Assembly (NCBI GenBank): GCA_012729535.1
Contig: JAAYCY010000055.1
Location: 62,001-126,000, forward strand
Direction: 5' to 3'
Source: Methanomicrobiales archaeon
GTDB lineage: Archaea > Halobacteriota > Methanomicrobia > Methanomicrobiales > Methanospirillaceae
Length of the DNA: 64,000 nucleotides
Numbering within the stretch: position 1 is the stretch's first letter; each line of letters starts with the position of its first letter. The position numbers were made by a program, and so were the translations under genes. Shown in pieces: positions 8,893 through 18,067 of the stretch. Below the pieces are notes generated by a model that was given only the letters and a program-made list of their open reading frames with translations, was not told where the DNA came from and made no database searches.

Positions 8893-11703
8893 ATGAATAA
8901 CAATCCTTTACCACATGATGATGCGGCTGATGAAATATCTCATGGTGACCGTGTGGTGGAATTGTCCCCCATTCAAAATTTTCTTGGCAAGTTCAAATTA
9001 CAAACTGTTTTAATTTTTTCCCTGGTATTTGTCGTAGTTCTGGCAATTGCTACTACCGGGATTCTCACCCACTTAAATAGCCAGTATGCTATGAATGACC
9101 TGGCTCTTCAGGTTGAAAATCAGGTATCTGACCGGATAATTTTGCATCTGGATATGTACCTGGAAATTCCTCATCACATAAACCAGTTATGTCTGGACAG
9201 TATCATGCTGGGTGAGGTTTCTGTTCATGATAATACCGCACTTGAAAGGCATTTTCAGGAGTTATTATACCATTATAGCATGGCTGAAGCAATCTGCTAT
9301 GGGGCTGAAGCAGATGGTAATTATGTCATAGTATCCAGGGTGGGAGCACCTGGAATAGCAAATGGGAGTGATTTGTTCCTGGGATATTCCCGTAAAGAGA
9401 CAAATTTTACGTTTGAAGAATATCGAATCAGCCGTGATGGAACGGTACTTGAAAAAACGATTTCATTACCTGACTATGATCCCCGGATCAGACCATGGTA
9501 TCAGTCCGCAGTGAGGGCTGGTGGACCTGCATGGACTCCTGTATATCAATGGCTTGAAGGAGTCGTCGGAATTGATGCAGTACTGCCGGTATATTCCCAT
9601 GAAGGCGAACTTATCGGAATTTTGGATACTGCTCTTACCCTGGAAGGAATTGGTGAGTTTCTCCGGGGCTTGGAGATATCAGAAAATGGCCAGGCATTTA
9701 TTATTGACACCGATGGTATGCTTGTTGCGTCATCTGAAATGGAGGATGCGTATATCGGGAAAAATGGGGATCTGATACAGATTTCTGCTTTTGAATCAGA
9801 AAACCCGGTTATCAGGTCTGCTGCCCGGTATGCGAAAGAACATGGCCATTTAAATGGTAATAAAACCGGGCGGGTACAGTTTTCATTTATTTCTGATGAT
9901 ACTGGTGGCAGACAACTGGTTCAGATAACTCCTTATAATAACCCTCATGGTCTGAACTGGCTTAGCGTTGTCATCATCCCGGAATCTGATTTCATGGAAG
10001 GTATCAATGCAAACACCCGGACCACCATTATTCTGATACTGGTATCAATAGTTGTTACCGCTATAACCTGTGTATTGTTAGCCAGATGGGTGACAAAACC
10101 GCTGTCTGTTATGAATGAATCTGCAAAAAGACTAGCCAGCGGGGACTGGTCAACCTGGAAAGAACTGAATCGTCATGATGAACTGGGAGAATTGTCTCAT
10201 TCCTTCAAAGATATGGCAGATCAGTTAACAGAGAGTTTTTCTTCGCTTAAAAGTAGTGAAGAGCGTTATTCAAGTCTTTTTCAATTATCAGCCGATGCAA
10301 TTCTGGTTTTTAAATCCTTCAGATTCGTAAATCTGAACCGGGCAGGTGAGAAGATGCTAGGAATAACTGAGCAGGAAGCCATTGGAAGAGATATCAGGGA
10401 ATTATTCGGGAATGTGGGTGTAGCGATTGGTGAGATCATCGAAGTATTACTGCAAACACAGAGTGGAGGATATGAGGACCGAACAATTACGTATACTGTT
10501 GATAATAACCAGCGGTTCGTGAATATTCGGGCAACCCGGATCATTGAAAATGATGTGGTGTTAAGTCTTATCCATATTCGTGACATAACTGATCAACGTC
10601 GTGTAATCATCGCCCAGACTGAACGAGAAGCGCTTAATGAAGCATATAACCGTGTTTCCATGATCCTTCAGAACCTTCCGGATTCCACCTTTGTTGTGGA
10701 TAAAAATGGAATTATCATGTACTGGAACCAGGCCATGGAAGAACTGACCGGTTATAGTGCAAAAGACATGATTGGGAAAGGGTATGAGGTATACTCGAAA
10801 GCAATTGTCAAAACTGAACGGTCCATTCTGATAAATAAAGTATTAAATCCTGATCTTTCGGTTGATGAGTTTTATCCCCTTGTGGAACACCGAGGAGAAT
10901 CATTCAGCACCAGTTACTGGCTTTCATTATCTGGTGAAATGAAGTATATTTCTGTCATTGCTTCCCGTCTTTATGATTTGGATGGGAGTATTGTCGGAGC
11001 AATTGAATCCATCAGGGATATTACCTCTCACAAGATGGCTGAAGATGCTCTCCTTGTTGCAAATAAGAAATTAAATCTCCTCTCCAATATTACCCGGCAT
11101 GATATCATCAATAAGGTCATGGTATCGAAGGGTTATCTTTCACTACTCAAGGATTCATCACCCGGACCAGACCAGAAGGAACTCATTGATAAGGTTATGC
11201 GTTCCCTGATTGACATCGATCATTTCATAGCATTTACACGGACTTACCAGGAGCTGGGTCTGAAGGTTCCAGTGTGGCAGGATGTTAAAGCGGTATGTAA
11301 TAGTGCCATAAAAGGGGTGGGATCCGATGATGTCCTGATAAATAATAAGCTATCAGATATTTCTATTCTCGCCGATCCCCTGATGGAGAAGGTGTGTTAC
11401 AATATTATCGAGAATGCTATCCGGCATGGTGAAAACCTTACACAGATTGATATTACCGCACATGAGACCGAAGAGGGTTTAAGAATATCTATCAGAGATG
11501 ATGGTATTGGTATACCTGACAACCAAAAAGAACTGGTGTTCGAGAGAGGATTTGGCAGGAACTCTGGGTATGGACTATTTTTAGTGCGTGAAATCCTTTC
11601 CCTGTCTGGAATTTCCATTTCAGAAAACGGAAAGTATGGATCCGGATGCAGGTTTGATATTGATGTTCCCCGGGGGAAGTTTCGATGTATGCGTGATAAT
11701 TGA
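8893..11703 (+). CDS. Membrane sensor histidine kinase: Cache-HAMP-PAS-PAS-HATPase
   Basis: 936 residues. A first membrane segment (about 35-58, VLIFSLVFVVVLAIATTGIL) is followed by an extracellular double-Cache ligand-binding domain (about 60-375; the RIRPWYQSA and GILDTALTLEGIGEF stretches are typical of dCache_1). Then come a second membrane segment (about 378-400), a HAMP linker (KPLSVMNESAKRLASGDWS), two PAS domains (near 455 and 590) and a kinase core with H-box ITRHDIINKV and an HATPase (IIENAIRHGE, DDGIGIPDNQKELVFERGFG). Cache domains in this arrangement commonly bind small metabolites such as amino or organic acids; the ligand here is unknown. It follows the giant kinase by 108 bases, in the same direction and with a closely related kinase core, suggesting duplication. 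No response regulator is adjacent. Confidence 0.92.
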   Translation: MNNNPLPHDDAADEISHGDRVVELSPIQNFLGKFKLQTVLIFSLVFVVVLAIATTGILTHLNSQYAMNDLALQVENQVSDRIILHLDMYLEIPHHINQLCLDSIMLGEVSVHDNTALERHFQELLYHYSMAEAICYGAEADGNYVIVSRVGAPGIANGSDLFLGYSRKETNFTFEEYRISRDGTVLEKTISLPDYDPRIRPWYQSAVRAGGPAWTPVYQWLEGVVGIDAVLPVYSHEGELIGILDTALTLEGIGEFLRGLEISENGQAFIIDTDGMLVASSEMEDAYIGKNGDLIQISAFESENPVIRSAARYAKEHGHLNGNKTGRVQFSFISDDTGGRQLVQITPYNNPHGLNWLSVVIIPESDFMEGINANTRTTIILILVSIVVTAITCVLLARWVTKPLSVMNESAKRLASGDWSTWKELNRHDELGELSHSFKDMADQLTESFSSLKSSEERYSSLFQLSADAILVFKSFRFVNLNRAGEKMLGITEQEAIGRDIRELFGNVGVAIGEIIEVLLQTQSGGYEDRTITYTVDNNQRFVNIRATRIIENDVVLSLIHIRDITDQRRVIIAQTEREALNEAYNRVSMILQNLPDSTFVVDKNGIIMYWNQAMEELTGYSAKDMIGKGYEVYSKAIVKTERSILINKVLNPDLSVDEFYPLVEHRGESFSTSYWLSLSGEMKYISVIASRLYDLDGSIVGAIESIRDITSHKMAEDALLVANKKLNLLSNITRHDIINKVMVSKGYLSLLKDSSPGPDQKELIDKVMRSLIDIDHFIAFTRTYQELGLKVPVWQDVKAVCNSAIKGVGSDDVLINNKLSDISILADPLMEKVCYNIIENAIRHGENLTQIDITAHETEEGLRISIRDDGIGIPDNQKELVFERGFGRNSGYGLFLVREILSLSGISISENGKYGSGCRFDIDVPRGKFRCMRDN

Positions 11704-11841
11704 TACATGCAGTAATTTAGCAGGCACTATCTGTATGCAAATGAGCTTACTCCAAAACCTGTAAGTAGTGAGAGGAATCACATTATCGGTTAAAAGTTTT
11801 AATTGAATCAAAATGAACATTATTGTCACATGGTAAATAAT

Positions 11842-11863
11842 TACCGTCTCCAAAGAGACGGTA
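11842..11863. repeat. Perfect 9-bp inverted repeat (hairpin)
   Basis: TACCGTCTC, a CAAA loop, then GAGACGGTA: a perfect nine-base stem followed by TTTAATG. It lies about 140 bases after the kinase stop. It could be a transcript 3' hairpin, a processing site or an operator; archaeal termination does not normally need such a stem, so the role is open. Confidence 0.45.
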
Positions 11864-12217
11864 TTTAATGATAGACTCATGGTATTCCTGGTAGAAATTT
11901 TCTGTGGACGTAGTTTTACATGGATGTTTCGTATATGGGTATCTTTTCAGGTGTATCCTGCTCTTCGTTTCTCACCCGTTTTACAATATGGTGTTGATAT
12001 TTTTCGAAATAACTTCTTATATTCCTACGTTTCCATGCATAATATGTTGTTAATAATGAGAAAAAAATGAGATGAAATACCGGTAAATGAAAGGATATGG
12101 CTGGAAAAACATATTTCATCCCATATTAAGGAAATTATTCGTCTGGTTAACAGATATTTATTTCTGACAAAGTTACCTGTACCCAATTGTCCTGGAGGTA
12201 TCCTCTGTAACCGATAG

Positions 12218-12251
12218 GAGAAAATTCACATGTTATGGATAGGATTTTCTC
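12218..12251. repeat. Inverted repeat, 8-bp arms, 18-base loop
   Basis: GAGAAAAT at 12218-12225 pairs with ATTTTCTC at 12244-12251. It lies about 150 bases before the secreted coiled-coil protein. The stem is AT-rich and could arise by chance; noted as a possible regulatory or RNA structure. Confidence 0.25.
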
Positions 12252-12397
12252 ATTGAAGATTATGTCCACCCTATTTATGTAGGTTTTTTCCTGTCAAAGG
12301 TTTATTAGGTTACATAAGAATCAGAAACCATATATCACAATGTTGACCCAATTATTCCATATACCCGGGGTAATCCTTCGGATATAGGAGTTTTATT

Positions 12398-12844
12398 ATG
12401 AATTATATGTATCCAGTTCGGATTATTGTTGTATGTTTCTTTACCTGCATTCTTTCAATAAGTTATATCGGTGGAATTGCAGGAGCTGATGAGTCATTGG
12501 AAACTTCCGCATTTGAAACAACCAATTTTGGGAGCGTTGATCTTTCACAACCACATACCATATCTGATATCATTGAAGGTTCGGTAATCATTACTGAAGA
12601 AACGAGTGATGATAAAATCCCGTATGACCCTGCTCTTCAGTTTGAAAAATTACAGGCAGCCATTGAAACAGCTAATACACAAGCTGCAAATGATAGTGCC
12701 AATTTGTCTGAGGCATTAATTCGTGCAGATGATATTTCAGTAAATATATCAGAAGCCCTTGAAAAAATTGCGATTGTTTCTGAAATTGCTGCCGAAAAGA
12801 GGGCCGCCCTTGATGCAGCCCTGGCCGGGACAACCGGGTACTAA
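12398..12844 (+). CDS. Secreted alpha-helical protein of unknown function
   Basis: 148 residues. The N-terminus is a clear signal peptide or anchor (residues 5-32, VRIIVVCFFTCILSISYIGG, then AGADES). The mature part is acidic, and from residue 85 on it is alanine- and glutamate-rich with long predicted helices (LQAAIETANTQAANDSANLS, ISEALEKIAIVSEIAAEK), likely a coiled coil. The ATG at 12398 is preceded by ATAGGAG at good distance. It is followed 41 bases later by the pirin gene in the same direction, but nothing links the two functionally. I do not recognise a family. Confidence 0.7.
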   Translation: MNYMYPVRIIVVCFFTCILSISYIGGIAGADESLETSAFETTNFGSVDLSQPHTISDIIEGSVIITEETSDDKIPYDPALQFEKLQAAIETANTQAANDSANLSEALIRADDISVNISEALEKIAIVSEIAAEKRAALDAALAGTTGY

Positions 12845-12885
12845 TTGCCCGTACATTTTTTATAGAACGGTGATAAGTATGGTGT

Positions 12886-13734
12886 ATGAATAAAGATTCA
12901 CCGGTCAGAAAAGTTCTCACTGCCAGTGAAACACGGGAAGGTGCAGGAGTAAAACTTTACCGGGCTTTCGGATATCATGACATTCCTGAATTTGATCCTT
13001 TTTTGATGCTTGATGATTTCAGAAATGAATCTCCTTCTGATTACATGAAGGGTTTTCCCTGGCATCCTCACCGGGGGATTGAAACGGTTACCTACATGCT
13101 CGAAGGGGAGATTGAACATAAGGATAGCATGGGAAATTCCGGGACGGTTGGTGCCGGAGCGGTCCAGTGGATGACTGCTGGTTCAGGTATTATTCATCAG
13201 GAGATGCCAAAACCAGTAGATGGTAAAATGGGGGGTTTTCAGCTCTGGGTTAACCTGCCACGATCTGAAAAATTTCATCCTCCAAGATATCAGGAAATAT
13301 CTCCGGACAGAATTCCCGAGGATATCAGGGATAATGGAATCCGTGTCAGGGTTATTGCAGGGCAGTATGGGAGAGTCATCGGACCGGTTCGAGAAATTAT
13401 TGCAGAACCTGAATTTTTAGATGTTTATGTCCCTCCGGAAACAAGGTTTTACCACCAGGTCCGGCCAGGTTTCACTGGAACATTATATATGATAGAAGGA
13501 AGGGGAACAATCGGTTTTGGTGATCCGGTATTTCTCAAGAATCGCAGCCTGGTATTACTAGAACAAGGTGCCGTCCTTGATATTAGTGCCGGGTTAAAGG
13601 GGTGCAGATTTTTATGGATATCTGGTAAACCAATAGGTGAGCCGATTGCCTGGGGTGGTCCGATTGTGATGAATACACAGGAAGAAGTGGAAACGGCTTT
13701 TAGTGAATATCAGAATGGAATGTTTATCCGGTAA
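12886..13734 (+). CDS. Pirin family protein
   Basis: 282 residues, the usual pirin length, with two cupin halves. The N-terminal cupin holds the metal ligands His60 and His62 (WHPHRGIETVTY) and His104 and Glu106 (GIIHQEMP). Conserved landmarks are DPFLMLDDF near residue 40, WMTAGSGIIHQEMP, and the pirin C-terminal region near residue 215-260. Pirins bind Fe(II); some act as quercetin dioxygenases or redox-sensitive co-regulators, but the role in methanogens is not established. The start at ATG 12886 gives the standard N-terminus (RKVLTASETREGAGVKLYRAFG). Possibly co-transcribed with the upstream secreted protein. Confidence 0.92.
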   Translation: MNKDSPVRKVLTASETREGAGVKLYRAFGYHDIPEFDPFLMLDDFRNESPSDYMKGFPWHPHRGIETVTYMLEGEIEHKDSMGNSGTVGAGAVQWMTAGSGIIHQEMPKPVDGKMGGFQLWVNLPRSEKFHPPRYQEISPDRIPEDIRDNGIRVRVIAGQYGRVIGPVREIIAEPEFLDVYVPPETRFYHQVRPGFTGTLYMIEGRGTIGFGDPVFLKNRSLVLLEQGAVLDISAGLKGCRFLWISGKPIGEPIAWGGPIVMNTQEEVETAFSEYQNGMFIR

Positions 13735-13867
13735 TATTCCTGCCTGACGGCAGATTATTCATTGATACTAAAAATTTCTGATATATTGTTCCAATTGTTC
13801 ATAGTGATACTTCAAGAAAAAAGGATCAGGAGATTTGCTGGATCTCATGCCTGGTAACAGGTATATA

Positions 13868-15727
13868 TCAGACGTTAAATTTTTTCATCTCTTCTGCGAC
13901 AACTTCAACAATATCGTTTACATTAGCAATGATTTTGCTGATTTCATCAATTGAGGCAGAAGCCTCTTCTGTTGCTGCTGCAGCATCTCCTGCTTCTTTT
14001 GACGTGTTTTGAACAAGACTGCTCACTTCATTGATGCTTGCTGTTACCTCTTCCACCGATGCTGCCTGTTCTTCTGATGATGATGCCACATCGGTTGCGT
14101 TTCGGGTAATTTCTTCAATGGCGATGGCAATCTGGTTGAATGATCCAAGTGTCTCAGCGAGTGCAGAATTACCTGTATCAACAGCCTCTCCTGCATGTTT
14201 CATGGCATCATTTGCTTTTCTGGCTTTATCCTGGAGATTTGTAATCATATCAGTAATATTCTCGGCAGACTGACGGGAATCCTGTGCCAGGGATTTTACT
14301 TCTGAAGCAACGACAGCAAATCCACGACCTGCTTCTCCGGCCCGTGCTGCTTCAATCGCGGCGTTGAGGGCAAGGAGATTTGTCTGGTTAGCAATATCTG
14401 ATATAAGCCGGACAATCTTTCCAATTTCATCCATCTGTTGGTTAATGTCCTTGACAATCGTATCAACATCCGTGGTTGACTGCTGTATATCGTTCATGGC
14501 GGATTCTGATCGTTTGGCAAGTTCTACCCCGCTCTTTGCAAATTCATTCGCCTGGGTAGCAGCACCGGAAACCTGCTCTGCTCTTCTTGAAACTTCCGCT
14601 ACAGTGATATTCAGGTCTTCCATGGCTTTTAAAACCTGAATAATTCCATCCTCTCCTTTTAACGAGTTGTTACTTACTTCTCCGGTGTTTTGTGCAATTT
14701 GCTGAGCCCCTTCGGTTACCTCGGTGATACTTGCGAGGGCTTCTTCAACATTGGTGGAAAGTTTTTCTACTTCGACCAGAACATTACTGACTGCCATTGA
14801 TATCTGAACACCGATATTGTTCAGAGTTTCCTTAAATTCTGTCCAGTCTCCGGCAAACCTGATGGACTGGTCAACTCTGGCATTGAAATTGTAATTTGCA
14901 TATTCCTTGGATATACGGAGAGCTTCCTGAACAGGGAGAGTTACACTGTCGAGAGTGTCATTTACTCCTCCCACTATCTTTGCGAAATCTCCCTCATGTT
15001 TTGAGGCATCTGCCCGTGTCTTCATATCTCCGTCAACGGCAGCCTTTACCAGCATCAGGACATCCGATGACATCAGAGATAATGCGCCGGCAACTTTTTT
15101 CAGATTTTCATTGATATTGAGAAATAGTAGCGAGACTTCCCGGGTATGTTCATCAGCGGTTGTGAGTGAATAGTCAAGATCAAAATTACCTCCGGCAATT
15201 CTTGAGAGATTTTGAATGGTATGGTTAATCGCATCTCTCAGGTAATTATTGACACTGGTTATATCGGTTACATCGGTGACGATTTCTATATGCCCGACTT
15301 TTGCCCCGTTTTTCCCTTCAATATACGCTACATTTGTTCTGAAATGTCCGCCAGCCTGTTCAAACTCTCCAAAGGTTTTCCCTTTTCTTAGTAACTCAAT
15401 ACCACACTGGCTGGTATTGCAGATATTTGCTCCCCAGTTACTGCAGTGTTTTCCCTGGACATCTTTCCGGTTCACGTTCAGCATTTTTTCCGTGGAACGG
15501 TTGATAAACGTCCAGTTCATCTCCATATCCGTTACCGACATAGGGAAAGGGATAGCATCCAGAACTGATTCATACCACTCGATCTTCGATAAAAGTTCTG
15601 AAATTGTCTCAATAGCCATTTGAGACTGATTTTTATCTAAATCCAAATTTTCATCCGGATGCAGAGTCACGTTATATGATCCATCCCGAATTGCTTTGAT
15701 ATACTCATTGAAATCTGAATTAGTCAT
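13868..15727 (-). CDS. Soluble PAS-containing methyl-accepting chemotaxis protein
   Basis: 619 residues without a membrane segment, so a cytosolic chemoreceptor. Residues 47-155 form a PAS domain (VLDAIPFPMSVTDMEMNW) with His94, Cys95, Cys103 and Cys108 clustered in GKHCSNWGANICNTSQCGIE, which suggests a bound metal or redox cofactor. HAMP-like helices follow (about 160-330). The signalling domain follows, with the conserved hairpin tip ISDIANQTNLLALNAAIEAA and GRGFAVVASEVKSLA. It would relay a cytoplasmic signal to CheA/CheW for control of the archaellum. No che genes are nearby. GGGGTTATC precedes the ATG as a ribosome binding site. The last residues (EVVAEEMKKFNV) show no CheR-docking pentapeptide. 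Confidence 0.92.
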   Translation of the reverse strand: MTNSDFNEYIKAIRDGSYNVTLHPDENLDLDKNQSQMAIETISELLSKIEWYESVLDAIPFPMSVTDMEMNWTFINRSTEKMLNVNRKDVQGKHCSNWGANICNTSQCGIELLRKGKTFGEFEQAGGHFRTNVAYIEGKNGAKVGHIEIVTDVTDITSVNNYLRDAINHTIQNLSRIAGGNFDLDYSLTTADEHTREVSLLFLNINENLKKVAGALSLMSSDVLMLVKAAVDGDMKTRADASKHEGDFAKIVGGVNDTLDSVTLPVQEALRISKEYANYNFNARVDQSIRFAGDWTEFKETLNNIGVQISMAVSNVLVEVEKLSTNVEEALASITEVTEGAQQIAQNTGEVSNNSLKGEDGIIQVLKAMEDLNITVAEVSRRAEQVSGAATQANEFAKSGVELAKRSESAMNDIQQSTTDVDTIVKDINQQMDEIGKIVRLISDIANQTNLLALNAAIEAARAGEAGRGFAVVASEVKSLAQDSRQSAENITDMITNLQDKARKANDAMKHAGEAVDTGNSALAETLGSFNQIAIAIEEITRNATDVASSSEEQAASVEEVTASINEVSSLVQNTSKEAGDAAAATEEASASIDEISKIIANVNDIVEVVAEEMKKFNV

Positions 15728-16032
15728 GATAACCCCTTTTTTTACTCTTTCAGGACTTTTTTATTGCTAACCCCTGCCGGATAGATACCTCATCAGTGGT
15801 ACTATACCATAGGATTACTTCTTTTTATTTTGATCGGAGCCTGGAGGGTTGATGCACCAAATCACTGATTTTGTTTCTTCCTGACTTGTAATGTTTCTGT
15901 CATTTTTCATGCCCTGTCTTCTCCTCACTGCTCTAAAAAGATTAATGAACCACGAAATCCGGGTATCGAAAGAGATTGTAAGGGCATGCAGGTCCCCTGG
16001 GATAAACCCAGAAAATCAGGATTATTCCCTCT
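15728..16032. other. Intergenic stretch, about 305 bases
   Basis: Contains the leader of the chemoreceptor (minus strand) next to 15728 and otherwise no gene I can support. The left end of the NagZ fragment follows at 16033. No repeat or RNA signature seen. Confidence 0.4.
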
Positions 16033-16344
16033 TCATATACCTGGAATATATCCCCGGATAATCCCGGATTTTTTGGATAGATAATCGTACCATTTTTTGT
16101 CTGAAATATCAACTGGAAGTTTTCCGGTTATGGGAATTTCACCAAAGATGGACCGGATTGCAGATTGGACATTCTGACCTCCGGTCTGCCCGGTATAGGA
16201 GGCAAGGTATGCCGGAATTTCCTGCATGTACATGATATCGTACGGCTGATTTAATGAAAGCCCCACCACCGGGATTTCATGTTCGCTAGTGAAGGAAATC
16301 ATGTTTTGGGCAAACAGCGGAATAAAAAAGCATCGATCTGGCAT
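16033..16344 (-). pseudogene. C-terminal fragment of a NagZ-like glycoside hydrolase (partial duplicate)
   Basis: This frame of up to 103 residues matches only the last 90 or so residues of the intact NagZ-like protein at 18805-20634. Shared landmarks are PVVGLSLNQPYDIMYMQEIP versus PVIGLSLNQPYDIMYMQDIP, then GGQNVQSAIRSIFGEIPITG versus GGQNVRSTVRAMFGEIPTIG, then LPVDISD. The catalytic barrel (His/Asp dyad, substrate site) is absent, and upstream sequence shows no further homology, so it cannot be an active glycosidase. It is best read as the leftover of a tandem duplication or recombination. The final residues (YDYLSKKSGIIRGYIPGI) diverge from the parent. Confidence 0.75.
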
Positions 16345-17007
16345 GTATACATGACAAACCTTTCTGCAGATAAATTAAACCCGACTGAAATTATGAATTG
16401 TACAAATACCGGTGGATCATAGAACTCTTATTAAAAGAACTCAAAAGCGATTATGACCTTGGAAATCTACTTCTTGGGAATTCACCACTTGTATATATCC
16501 ATATATATTCTATGCTGATCCGGTTGATCATTAGTAGAAATCTCTACTCTTGATCCTATCAGCAGTTGAACCAGACAAGCGAGAAAAATATGGACCTATG
16601 CTGTGGTCAAAAGTGTTTGCTGAAAAATCTAATGAATTTTTAAGCATTTTGCATCAGTATCTATTTGGAAATAAAGATGTCCTTGAAAGATGGAACTGGT
16701 TAGAAAAATCTTTGCGGCAACAGGCTAAAAGCCGCCATGAAAAACCCAGATTATCTCAAAGGTTTACTGTCTTCTAAGTTCCTATTGTAGTGGATTTGGG
16801 TAAATTTCATTTGCCCGTATAGCGTAAGCTATTTATTATTTTGTTGAAATATCGCTCAAAATCCTCTTTATTTTCTGAAAGATGAATAGTGAACCAAAAA
16901 AAGAGATGAAGATACCATTGAAGTTAAAATTTTGCATAACTGCGCTTCCTGATTTGTGAATGACGTTTATAATTGAGTTCAATCATTATGAAAAAGCAGA
17001 AAATGTG
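16345..17007. other. Non-coding or decayed stretch of about 660 bases
   Basis: Lies inside the decayed island. The only frame of any length is the 75-codon plus-strand one at 16550-16777, listed separately at low confidence. The remainder is AT-rich and has stops in all frames; no repeat, RNA gene or insertion-sequence end was recognised. Confidence 0.4.
16550..16777 (+). CDS. Hypothetical 75-residue protein or gene remnant
   Basis: Starts at a TTG with no good ribosome binding site. The product is basic and mostly helical, with aromatic-rich pieces (GPMLWSKVFAEKSNEFL, LERWNWLEKSLRQQAK). Composition resembles a real protein more than a chance frame, but I recognise no family. Given its neighbours it is most likely a fragment of a lost gene. 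Low confidence that it is expressed. Confidence 0.25.
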   Translation: MILSAVEPDKREKYGPMLWSKVFAEKSNEFLSILHQYLFGNKDVLERWNWLEKSLRQQAKSRHEKPRLSQRFTVF

Positions 17008-17226
17008 TTACTTCATCACCAATTCGTAATCAATTTTTTGCCAATTAGACCTTAAGATCACTCTGATGAACTCGCTGCCCTGAACAGATCCGCAAAGTAC
17101 ATCATCTGCAATCTGATATACATTTAACACCTGTCTGCCTTTCTGGTATGATTTCCCTCTTGAAACAGTCTTTTGCCCAAACCATGTATTGAGATCTTCA
17201 TACGTGAGATCCCTGAAATGTCTCAT
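17008..17226 (-). pseudogene. N-terminal fragment of a SWIM zinc-finger-type protein
   Basis: 72 residues matching the N-terminal segment usual in SWIM zinc-finger proteins: LTYEDLNTWFGQKTVSRGKS, then YQKGRQVLNV and a beta-rich stretch (VLCGSVQGSEFIRVILRS). In full-length members this segment leads into the metal-binding CxCx(n)CxH motif; here the frame stops (ELVMK) before any cysteine pair appears, and none is found downstream. It is therefore probably a truncated gene. A short stand-alone protein cannot be excluded, since ATG 17226 has an in-frame product without internal damage. Confidence 0.5.
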
Positions 17227-17332
17227 ATAAAAGGATCAATACTGTGATATAAGAATAGATTGATCATGTGTAATCTATATGACCTGATATAAACAAAATA
17301 TTCTATTACCTAAACTCCATTCCAGGGTTTTC

Positions 17333-17547
17333 ATGGTTAATATGACAGAAGCAAATGTTGGTTTCCCCCGGATTGTGTATCAATCCATTGAAGAAATTGC
17401 AGAAGCACTGGAAAATTACACCTTTGACACCCGGTATATCCTGATCTCGAACAGGAATGGTATACCTGGAAAGATGACCGGTCTCATAGCAGGGCCTGGG
17501 ATTGGCTGGAGGAAGAAGGATTAGTCCTGATAAAAATTAAATCCTGA
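17333..17547 (+). pseudogene. Frameshifted short gene
   Basis: The frame from ATG 17333 gives a credible start (FPRIVYQSIEEIAEALENYTF) and then loses sense (ISNRNGIPGKMTGLIAG). From about 17432 another frame gives a much better continuation, PVYPDLEQEWYTWKDDRSHS followed by RAWDWLEEEGLVLIKIKS and a stop at 17545-17547. That second frame has a TGA just upstream at about 17429. One indel near 17425-17440 would restore a protein of about 70 residues. I do not recognise the family. Confidence 0.45.
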
Positions 17548-17687
17548 CTTTTCAAGTGATTTCGATCCACTACAATTCCATTATTCCCTCTCAAATTATT
17601 TTGATTTCATCTGATTCTATAAGCTGACAATATTATGAAGAAGGATAAAAGCAAATACAATCAGCCTAAATCCTAGTGAGAAGTAAC

Positions 17688-17825
17688 ATGCCAACAAGTA
17701 AAAAGCAGCTGGTTAAGCTCAACAGAGAGAAAAAGGCTAAAGCAGAAGAGCTTGCAAAACAGGCGGCAGCAGGTAGCGATTCCGCCAAGAAAAAGTTAAA
17801 AAAGCTCGAGAAAAAAATAAAGTAA
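17688..17825 (+). CDS. Tiny lysine-rich protein (45 residues)
   Basis: Encodes a highly basic helical peptide: MPTSKKQLVKLNREKKAKAE, continuing with an alanine-rich middle (LAKQAAAGSDSAKKK) and a lysine-rich tail (LKKLEKKIK). TAGTGAGAAGTAAC before the ATG contains a GTGAG element at suitable distance. Such charge and length suit a nucleic-acid- or ribosome-associated protein, but that is inference from composition. It is the only undamaged small gene in the decayed island. Confidence 0.55.
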   Translation: MPTSKKQLVKLNREKKAKAEELAKQAAAGSDSAKKKLKKLEKKIK

Positions 17826-18067
17826 GTCGCTTTAGCGTACTCATCTTTTTTATTCTCTGTTTTTGTTCCTGATTAAATCCATCTCATTTCTCGCTGTATT
17901 TCACTGTACCTATTTATCGAACTGATAAAGATGAGATAAATTCTTTATCGGAAAACAGCATCGGGAGGGAATTGTCCTGGATATGATTCAGATGTTTTGA
18001 CGCCCAGAGAGAATGAATAATACACCGTCTCGAAATATCCATCATGTGATCCCCCATATAATTATCT

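Larger units (their letters stand above)
11704..12397 (+). other. Gene-poor stretch of about 690 bases
   Basis: I see no convincing gene here. It holds a perfect short hairpin (11842-11863) and a longer-looped inverted repeat (12218-12251), both listed separately. A weak minus-strand frame (11916-12119, 67 residues, one hydrophobic segment) has no ribosome binding site and no recognisable family, so I do not call it. The right end carries the leader of the secreted-protein gene, with ATAGGAG six bases before its ATG. Confidence 0.5.

Noticed and set aside
11916-12119. 67-codon minus-strand frame with a hydrophobic part
   Set aside because: No ribosome site, no family, and a competing plus-strand frame of similar quality.
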